Source: Heteroruminococcus sp964370005
GTDB lineage: Bacteria; Bacillota; Clostridia; Oscillospirales; Ruminococcaceae
Direction: 5' to 3'
Length of the DNA: 18,525 bases
NCBI GenBank assembly: GCA_964370005.1
Contig: CAYJGR010000048.1
Coordinates: 1 to 18,525 of the forward strand
The position numbers and the translations under genes are program-made. Under the pieces are notes generated by a model. That model ran no database searches. It was not told where the DNA came from and saw only the letters and a program-made list of their open reading frames with translations. The number at the start of each line of letters is the position of its first letter. Positions within the stretch are counted from its first letter, which is position 1. Of this stretch, positions 13,719-18,525 are shown piece after piece.

Positions 13719-14509
13719 AGCCTACATTATGTGTGTATGCCATAGAGCATCTACCTGAGATTGTTCCGAAAAGTGATTTGATGGCAGAGATTTTGAAGGC
13801 AGTCGAAGAGGGTGGTACTCCCTTCGCCCCCGGTGACGTGTTGGTGGTAGCTCACAAAGTTATCTCCAAGGCGTTGGGACTGGTGTGCGATGCGAATTGT
13901 CTTCCCAATCCATCTCCACAGGCATATCGGGCAGCAGAGCTGTGCCATAAGGACCCCGCCTTTGTTCAGCTCATGATGGCTCAGTCCAATCGGATGTATG
14001 TGTGTGCCCGAGACATTGTTCTTGCGGAGCGAAAGGACGGATGGATTTGTTGTAATGCGGGTGTGGATCATTCCAATGCCGGTGGAGAGGCACGGTTTGT
14101 ACTTCTCCCCCAAAACGGAGATGAACAGGCCAAAAAATTAAGTGATGGTCTCTCTGCGAGACTGGGCTTTTCCCTGCCTGTCCTTATGTGTGACACCCAT
14201 GGTAGGGTGCTTCGCAACGGTACAACCGGTGTGGTGGTGGGAAGTTACGGCCTTGCACCTATTCGATGCTATGGGGGACAGTGCGACCGAGATGGCAATC
14301 CCCTTACCTCCACCCAAGAGGCGGTAGCTGACGAATTGGCCGGAATTGCTACCCTTGTTATGGGACAGGGGAACGAGGGCATCCCCGCCGTAATTATTCG
14401 AGGCATGAAACTCTCGTTTGAGCCAGTAGGCAGCACCCAACTCAAACGTCCCGTCTCCCAACAGTTGTACCGTCCCGTGGGTGTTGAAGTTATGGAGGTA
14501 GACGTATGA
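13715..14509 (+). CDS. Divergent CofE paralog (cofE2)
   Basis: 264 residues, same fold as CofE: PGDVLVVAHKVISKALG (39-55), ICCNAGVDHSN (111-121) and VLMCDTHGRVLRNG (156-169). Differences fall in the conserved core. SDTFGR becomes CDTHGR, GQTD-x-AIG becomes GTTGVVVG (Gln and Asp both lost), and the HGF before NAGVD becomes DGW. The fold is therefore kept but the GTP/metal or substrate site has changed. It may add a different residue to the F420 tail, act only on later glutamates, partner with cofE1, or be regulatory. Overlaps of 4 bases with both cofD and the next gene show tight coupling within the F420 operon. Confidence 0.85.
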   Translation: MKPTLCVYAIEHLPEIVPKSDLMAEILKAVEEGGTPFAPGDVLVVAHKVISKALGLVCDANCLPNPSPQAYRAAELCHKDPAFVQLMMAQSNRMYVCARDIVLAERKDGWICCNAGVDHSNAGGEARFVLLPQNGDEQAKKLSDGLSARLGFSLPVLMCDTHGRVLRNGTTGVVVGSYGLAPIRCYGGQCDRDGNPLTSTQEAVADELAGIATLVMGQGNEGIPAVIIRGMKLSFEPVGSTQLKRPVSQQLYRPVGVEVMEVDV

Positions 14510-15069
14510 AGGCGCCAATAAAACCCCTACACCGAATGGTGATTATTGCACTCCTCTCGGCACTGGCTCTTGTTGTGATGGCGGCTTTTAATGTGCCACT
14601 GATTCCGGCGGCACCTTTTTTAAAATATGAGCCTAGCGGTGCCATTATCTTCCTGTGTGCCATGCTTTTAGGACCCAGGGCATCGATTCAGTGTGCGCTT
14701 ATCAAAGCTGTGCTGTACTTCTTTGTAGGTGGCGGTGATTTTTTCGGGGTAACCACGGATTTTCTGGCAACCATCGCACTGACAGTCCCGGCAAGTTATC
14801 TGGTACACCGCTACGAAGTTATCCGCATACGCCAAATTGCACTGTGTGGGTTGGTGGGTTGCATCTGCGCTATCCTGTTGATGATTCCCACAAACTATGT
14901 CATTTTAGGGTTGCAATTTCAAATGTCGACCGAGGCGGTCACCGCCTCTCTGGTCTACAGCATCCCATTTAATATTTTTAAAACCATCAGCAACAATATC
15001 CTGATGTTACTCCTCCTGATTCCATTGAGGAAGGCGATGACCAAAACAGTTGCATCGGGTATGAAATAG
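14506..15069 (+). CDS. RibU-like ECF transporter S component, candidate FO importer
   Basis: 187 residues, five to six membrane helices. The segment PLIPAAPFLKYEPSGAIIFL (31-50) matches the RibU-type signature (P-x-x-P-x-x-xFLK-x-[DE]-x-SD) near the riboflavin-binding site, followed by GPRASIQCALIKAVLYFFVGG as in RibU proteins. The C-terminal SIPFNIFKTISNN is also RibU-like. Such S components bind a vitamin and use a shared EcfA-A'-T module encoded elsewhere; none is in the window. The usual Asp of PSD is Gly here, so specificity may differ from riboflavin. The gene overlaps cofE2 by 4 bases in an F420 operon lacking FO synthase, so 8-hydroxy-5-deazariboflavin (FO) is the most likely ligand. 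The ligand is inference; the family is well supported. Confidence 0.85.
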   Translation: MKAPIKPLHRMVIIALLSALALVVMAAFNVPLIPAAPFLKYEPSGAIIFLCAMLLGPRASIQCALIKAVLYFFVGGGDFFGVTTDFLATIALTVPASYLVHRYEVIRIRQIALCGLVGCICAILLMIPTNYVILGLQFQMSTEAVTASLVYSIPFNIFKTISNNILMLLLLIPLRKAMTKTVASGMK

Positions 15070-15126
15070 GAATCTATGTTGTGGAAACGTATCACTAATA
15101 AATCGGAATTAAAGGAGTCGAATCGT

Positions 15127-15777
15127 ATGAAAATTGGAGTAATTGGCGGAACGGGAGATATGGGCTACGGACTGGCTATGCGTCTGGCAATGGCAGGACA
15201 CAGCGTTGTCATCGGCTCACGGGACAATCAGCGGGCCATAGACGCCGCACAGCGNNNNNNNNNNCAGTGTGGATGTGGCACCATTGTGGGCATGGACAAC
15301 CCCACCGCCGTGGCCGCATCCGAGATAGTGGTCATATCGGTACCCTCTGCGGGACACAAAGCCACATTGGAAACCCTCAAAGAGGAAATGTGCGGGAAGG
15401 TCGTGCTGGATATCACCATCCCCATGGCATTTAAGCCTCTGCGCTACGCCCCACCTGAGCAGGGTTCTAACGCATTAGAAACAAAGGGGATATTGGGCGA
15501 CACATGCCATGTAGTGGCGGGGTTTCACACCGTGAGTGCATCTCTGTTGGAGGACATTGCCCACCCCCTTGCGGGTAGCGTACTCTTAGCAGGAGACGAT
15601 ACCGATTGTATCGATGTTGTGGCCAAGTTGGCTCAAGAAATCGGCCTTACCCCTGTGTCTGCAGGTGGCTTGCAGTTTACCCCCACCATTGAGGGTCTGA
15701 CCCCCATGCTCATTGGTATCAACAGACGCTATGGAAGCAATCACGCCGGGGTTGAAATTACCGGAATTGACAAATAA
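15127..15777 (+). CDS. fno: F420:NADP(H) oxidoreductase (Fno), interrupted by an assembly gap
   Basis: About 216 codons including the gap. Fno transfers hydride between NADPH and F420. The N-terminus MKIGVIGGTGDMGYGLAMRL is the Rossmann nucleotide-binding start, and VVIGSRD is the NADP-selecting turn. Downstream VVISVPSAGHKATLETL, VVAGFHTVSASLL and the C-terminal TPMLIGINRRYGSNHAGVEITG fit the family. The ATG at 15127 has AAAGGAG 9 bases upstream; a longer version from 15076 has no support. Ten N at 15255-15264 fall between the AAQ helix and the next strand. The frame holds across them, but the true missing length is unknown. It is the last gene of the plus operon and would supply F420H2 to the LLM enzyme. 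Confidence 0.92.
   Translation: MKIGVIGGTGDMGYGLAMRLAMAGHSVVIGSRDNQRAIDAAQXXXXQCGCGTIVGMDNPTAVAASEIVVISVPSAGHKATLETLKEEMCGKVVLDITIPMAFKPLRYAPPEQGSNALETKGILGDTCHVVAGFHTVSASLLEDIAHPLAGSVLLAGDDTDCIDVVAKLAQEIGLTPVSAGGLQFTPTIEGLTPMLIGINRRYGSNHAGVEITGIDK
15255..15264. other. Assembly gap (10 N) inside fno
   Basis: Ten undetermined bases. Family members have roughly a dozen or more residues between the corresponding helix and strand, so the gap probably stands for a stretch of unknown length rather than exactly ten bases. Confidence 0.95.
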
Positions 15778-15817
15778 CCTCTATTTGCAAAATATAATTT
15801 TAAATTTTAATTTTTAG

Positions 15818-15856
15818 CAAGCAGGGCAAGGTTGTACACACCTTGCTTTTTGCTTG
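15818..15856 (+). terminator. Intrinsic terminator of the F420 operon
   Basis: GCAAGGT (15826-15832) pairs with ACCTTGC (15840-15846) around a 7-base loop, directly followed by TTTTT. An outer pair CAAGCA (15818-15823) with TGCTTG (15851-15856) can extend it. It lies about 40 bases after the fno stop and marks the right end of the cargo. Confidence 0.75.
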
Positions 15857-16218
15857 TTGGGGAAAACCCCCAATCCCCCTTAAAATACGCTGATAAATCA
15901 GCGAGCCACGCATAGAGGGCTATGCTTAACTTCAGTAGTGCATATGAGGATAACGCCTACCCAACCCCCCGCTGCTCTTGACCTGCCAATTCCGCTGTGC
16001 TGTGTGGTGGTTGCGGCGACGAAACTCAGGAGCAGGCGGTAAGCAGGCCGTCGCAGGTTATCTATCGTAGCACGCCGAAACCGCCACATCAAGGGTGCCC
16101 TACGGCAGCTATGTCTAAAGACCGCAGCTCGAAATCTAAGAGCAGACTTTTTTGTGGTGCTTTTTATCTCATCCTATCCATCCGATTTTTTGCCGTGTAG
16201 GGTGGCATGTTTGCCCTC
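15857..16218. other. Non-coding region rich in inverted repeats, candidate oriT
   Basis: About 360 bases with no convincing gene. It holds TTGGGG/CCCCAA (15857-15873), CGCTGAT-AA-ATCAGCG (15888-15903), GCATAG/CTATGC (15910-15925), and a longer pair, 16004-16018 with 16073-16087 (15 bases, 13 matching, 54 bases apart). Dense inverted repeats next to mobC, whose product binds oriT, fit a transfer origin. No known nick motif was recognised, so this is a candidate only. Confidence 0.4.
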
Positions 16219-16638
16219 TCATGCACCCGCCATCCACAGCATAATTTTCTCTGCTACGTCCCACAGCTTATAGTAATCCTGTCGCAGTTTCTCTATGGCT
16301 GTGCTGTCCACACTGCCGGTTATGTGGGCGTGTTTGGTGAGCTGATTTAGGCTGTTGCTTGTCACCCTCAATAGGCGTACAAGTTCTTTTACATCGGTGG
16401 TGTCGAGTTTTATTATCTGGCCGTCTATGGCCATTTTGCGAAGATATCCACCCATGTTCTGAGTGCCTATCACTTGCATCTGCTTTTTTATTTGCTCTTT
16501 TTCTTGCTCAGTCACCATGAAGTGAAGTTGCTTGTTGCGCAGTCTGTTTTTTGGTGGTTGGGTAGTGGTTTTTTGCTTTGGTGGTGAGGGCTGTGGATTT
16601 GGTGCTTTTAGCTGTTCTATTACGCTCTTTTTGCTCAT
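16219..16638 (-). CDS. mobC: MobC family relaxosome accessory protein
   Basis: 139 residues. A Pro/Gln-rich N-terminal tail (about 1-35) precedes a ribbon-helix-helix-like and MobC region: RNKQLHFMVTEQEKEQIKKQ, then NMGGYLRKMAIDG and LVRLLRVTSNSLNQLTKHAH, which matches the MobC signature (N-x-NQ-x-a/K-x-A pattern). MobC proteins bind oriT and help the relaxase nick DNA. GGAG lies 8 bases before the ATG. In related elements the relaxase gene commonly follows mobC. Here the downstream side holds only the repeat-rich region and then the cargo, and no relaxase is present in the window. Confidence 0.85.
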   Translation of the reverse strand: MSKKSVIEQLKAPNPQPSPPKQKTTTQPPKNRLRNKQLHFMVTEQEKEQIKKQMQVIGTQNMGGYLRKMAIDGQIIKLDTTDVKELVRLLRVTSNSLNQLTKHAHITGSVDSTAIEKLRQDYYKLWDVAEKIMLWMAGA

Positions 16639-16668
16639 GGGGTATCTCCTTTTCGTTTAAAAATGGGA

Positions 16669-16694
16669 AAGCACCCGCCGGTTGGCGAGTGCTT
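16669..16694 (-). terminator. Terminator-like hairpin after tnpV
   Basis: Arms 16669-16679 and 16684-16694 pair over 11 positions with one G-T wobble on the minus strand and a 4-base loop, followed on the minus strand by TTTCCCATTTTT. It lies between the tnpV stop and the mobC ribosome site. Confidence 0.6.
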
Positions 16695-16702
16695 GATTCA
16701 TA

Positions 16703-17071
16703 TCATATGTAAACTATCTCGGCCAGGATCACCTCCTCGGCCTGTGCATGTAGGCTGTTCATATGGGCTACCCACTCCATCTGATGTTTCATCTTGTCGG
16801 GGGGTGGGCTTTGTGCCGTCAGCTCTTTCATCATCTGCTCCATGCGACGGTTCGCTGTGCGGTCTATCTCCTGTAGGTGAGGGTAAAGTGTCTCGCCGAG
16901 TAGCATGTGGCTGAATAGCCCCTCGTGATGCTCCATGAGGTGGGTTTTGCGCATCCTACCGTATTTACCCAGTGTATAGGTCTCGGCTGTTCTGTGGGTC
17001 AGGTTGGGTAGGTAATAGTCACCATGTTTGCGGTAGGTACCGCCGATTTGTTCGTAGATACTTTGTGCCAT
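16703..17071 (-). CDS. tnpV: TnpV family transposon-encoded protein
   Basis: 122 residues. IYEQIGGTYRKHGDYYLPNL at the N-terminus, then LGKYGRMRKTHLMEHHEGLF and LYPHLQEIDRTANRRMEQMM, are the hallmarks of TnpV, a small protein of unknown function encoded next to the large serine recombinase in Clostridia transposons. The length is normal. It begins 4 bases after the recombinase stop, so the two are co-transcribed and probably translationally coupled. Confidence 0.9.
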   Translation of the reverse strand: MAQSIYEQIGGTYRKHGDYYLPNLTHRTAETYTLGKYGRMRKTHLMEHHEGLFSHMLLGETLYPHLQEIDRTANRRMEQMMKELTAQSPPPDKMKHQMEWVAHMNSLHAQAEEVILAEIVYI

Positions 17072-17075
17072 ATTA

Positions 17076-18525
17076 TTATGCTCCTCTCTCTATTGCTATT
17101 TCTTCTTGTGGCTCTACCGCATACCTTGTGCCTTTGAGTGTCTCCAATCGCAAAGCCTCCTCTCTTGCCTTCTTATCGGCCACCTTTTTGGCGTAGCGCT
17201 GCCTATCCCGTTCTCTATGTTTTTGCAATTCCTCCTCGGTCATGTCGTAGCGTGACTTTTTCTTGCGCACCTGTTTCTCCGGCTCTTTTTGCACTTCCTC
17301 GGCCACAGGTGTGGGGGGCTCAAACTGCCCTATGAAGTTTAGATAAATATCAACCCTCTGTTCCCGTTTTTTGTTGGTTCTGGTGGCCTCATGCACCACA
17401 ACCTTTTCGATAAACTCATTTAGCAAAAATGGGGTAAATTCAGTTATCTGTGTGTGCCGTTTCACAAGCTCGATAAACTTATCTGCTTTTGTGCTCTGTG
17501 TGATGTGGTGATCTATCTCCTCCTGTAATTTTTGGATTTCACTATCGAGGCTCTGCCCCTCCTTATGGTAGCCTGATAATAGCTCTGTGAAATGTTCTTG
17601 CAGGATACTGCCTTGTGCGTAAGTCTCATATAGTGTTTTAACCAAGGTGCTTATTTTCTCTTTTCTGCGCTTTGCAACATCTGCTTTTTTGCGATTGACT
17701 TCTATAATCTGATCTTGTGCAGTGGCAGCGCTCACTCCCACCCTTTCAATAAATTCTTTTTCATTCTCATTTACATACCGGCTCACCCTCTGTATCGCTG
17801 TCAGTATAAGCTGCTCTATCACCTCCACCCGTATATAGTGACAGGTACAATTGCGAGAGTAGTGGCGATAACTTGAGCATGTATATTCATGGTGCGGTTT
17901 GATATCATTGCCGGCACTACCTCTTTTGTGATACATCTTCTCGCCACAATCGGCGCAGTACAAAATACCTGTGAGCGCATTGGGTTGGCCGTCCAATTTC
18001 ATTGTGCTACGCCTTGTTCTGCGCAGTCGCTGTACAATATTCCATGTTTCTTCATCCACGATAGCGGGGTGCATGTCTTCAAATATGATGAGCTTATCTT
18101 TAGGTGTGGGCTTGCGTTTGGCTTTGTAGTTTTCTTTGGTAGTCTTATTTAACACCACCTTGCCCATGTACTCCTGCTTTTTTATTATCGCTACAATCGT
18201 GGCGGTTGACCATCTATATGGATCGGCTCCCACTTTGCCCATGCTGACCGATTCTTTTACATTTCGCCAATGGGCATTGGGGCATAATATTCTTTCCTCT
18301 GTCAATTCATTGGCTATTTGGGTTACCGTCTTACCCTCTATGATGCTTTTGAATATGCGTTTTACTACCGGTGCCGCTACTTCATCTAAAATCCATTTTT
18401 GGCGGTCTTGAGGATCATGCAAGTAGCCATATGGTAACGCTCCGGTGACATGTTTGCCTTGTGCCACTCGTGCGCTGAATATTGTTCTTATTTTTTTGCT
18501 CGTATCCCGTGCCACCCACTCGTTT
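17076..18525 (-). CDS. Large serine recombinase, N-terminal catalytic domain outside the window
   Basis: The frame is open to the right edge, where it reads NEWVARDTSKKIR, the normal continuation after the catalytic domain of TnpX-like recombinases; an ATG at 18515 is therefore internal, not the start. Visible domains are the recombinase DNA-binding domain (GALPYGYLHDPQ, then TATIVAIIKKQEYMGKV), a zinc ribbon (YCADCGEKM with a second C/CxC set in SCSYRHYSRNCTC-like sequence), a coiled-coil region about 260-360, and a DUF4368-like C-terminus (QRVDIYLNFIGQF) with a basic tail. It excises and integrates the element. About 483 residues are in the window; roughly 130-150 catalytic residues, including the active-site Ser, lie beyond it. 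Confidence 0.92.
   Translation of the reverse strand, partial: NEWVARDTSKKIRTIFSARVAQGKHVTGALPYGYLHDPQDRQKWILDEVAAPVVKRIFKSIIEGKTVTQIANELTEERILCPNAHWRNVKESVSMGKVGADPYRWSTATIVAIIKKQEYMGKVVLNKTTKENYKAKRKPTPKDKLIIFEDMHPAIVDEETWNIVQRLRRTRRSTMKLDGQPNALTGILYCADCGEKMYHKRGSAGNDIKPHHEYTCSSYRHYSRNCTCHYIRVEVIEQLILTAIQRVSRYVNENEKEFIERVGVSAATAQDQIIEVNRKKADVAKRRKEKISTLVKTLYETYAQGSILQEHFTELLSGYHKEGQSLDSEIQKLQEEIDHHITQSTKADKFIELVKRHTQITEFTPFLLNEFIEKVVVHEATRTNKKREQRVDIYLNFIGQFEPPTPVAEEVQKEPEKQVRKKKSRYDMTEEELQKHRERDRQRYAKKVADKKAREEALRLETLKGTRYAVEPQEEIAIERGA

Noticed and set aside
14506..15069. Simple riboflavin transporter unrelated to F420
   Set aside because: Not excluded, but less likely: no FMN riboswitch-like leader is visible, and the gene overlaps cofE2 and is sandwiched between F420 genes in a tightly packed operon.
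15898..16092. Minus-strand open frame of 64 codons in the repeat-rich region
   Set aside because: No ribosome site, odd composition, and it overlaps the inverted repeats. The DNA structure explains this region better than a protein.
1..18525. CRISPR arrays, tRNA and rRNA genes
   Set aside because: No regularly spaced direct repeats and no tRNA- or rRNA-like sequences were recognised on reading both strands.

Overview
The window looks like part of a Clostridia-type (Bacillota) genome, probably a gut-associated anaerobe. Shine-Dalgarno sites are strong (AAGGAGG class), GTG starts occur, and both flanks carry mobile-element genes of the TnpV/TnpW/MobC/large-serine-recombinase type found in Clostridia. 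A run of ten N (15255-15264) shows it comes from a gapped assembly, possibly metagenomic.

Layout. Bases 1-2.75 kb are AT-richer element DNA, all minus strand: a 5'-truncated VirB4-like ATPase fragment, tnpW, a DnaC-like helicase loader, a replisome organizer, and a chimeric ORF joining a serine-recombinase fragment to a truncated PIN-like protein. Bases 2.76-15.86 kb are a cargo island of two divergent operons, each ending in an intrinsic terminator. The minus operon reads regulator (YheO-type PAS plus HTH), cofC, LLM-class F420-dependent oxidoreductase, M24 peptidase, threonine-synthase-like PLP enzyme, TRAP transporter dctP-dctQ-dctM, ridA. The plus operon reads cofE1, FbiB-C-like nitroreductase, cofD, cofE2, RibU-like ECF S component, F420:NADP oxidoreductase. 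Bases 15.86-18.5 kb are element DNA again: a non-coding region rich in inverted repeats (oriT candidate), mobC, tnpV and a serine recombinase running off the right edge.

How the genes fit together. The island encodes the F420 assembly steps from FO onward: CofC activates the phospho-acid, CofD attaches it to FO, the nitroreductase probably reduces dehydro-F420-0, and CofE adds glutamate. It also encodes an enzyme that recharges F420 (Fno) and a likely consumer (LLM oxidoreductase). No FO synthase (CofG/CofH/FbiC) is present. A riboflavin-transporter-like S component sits inside the operon instead. FO is a close structural analogue of riboflavin, so the most interesting reading is an FO-salvage system: import FO, finish it to F420, and use it in a catabolic route. 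In that route a TRAP transporter would import an organic acid or amino-acid-like compound, processed by a peptidase-like hydrolase, a PLP lyase or synthase, RidA and the F420 enzyme. The substrate is unknown. The cargo lies where such elements often carry their relaxase, and none is visible, so the island may be recently acquired or mobilised in trans.
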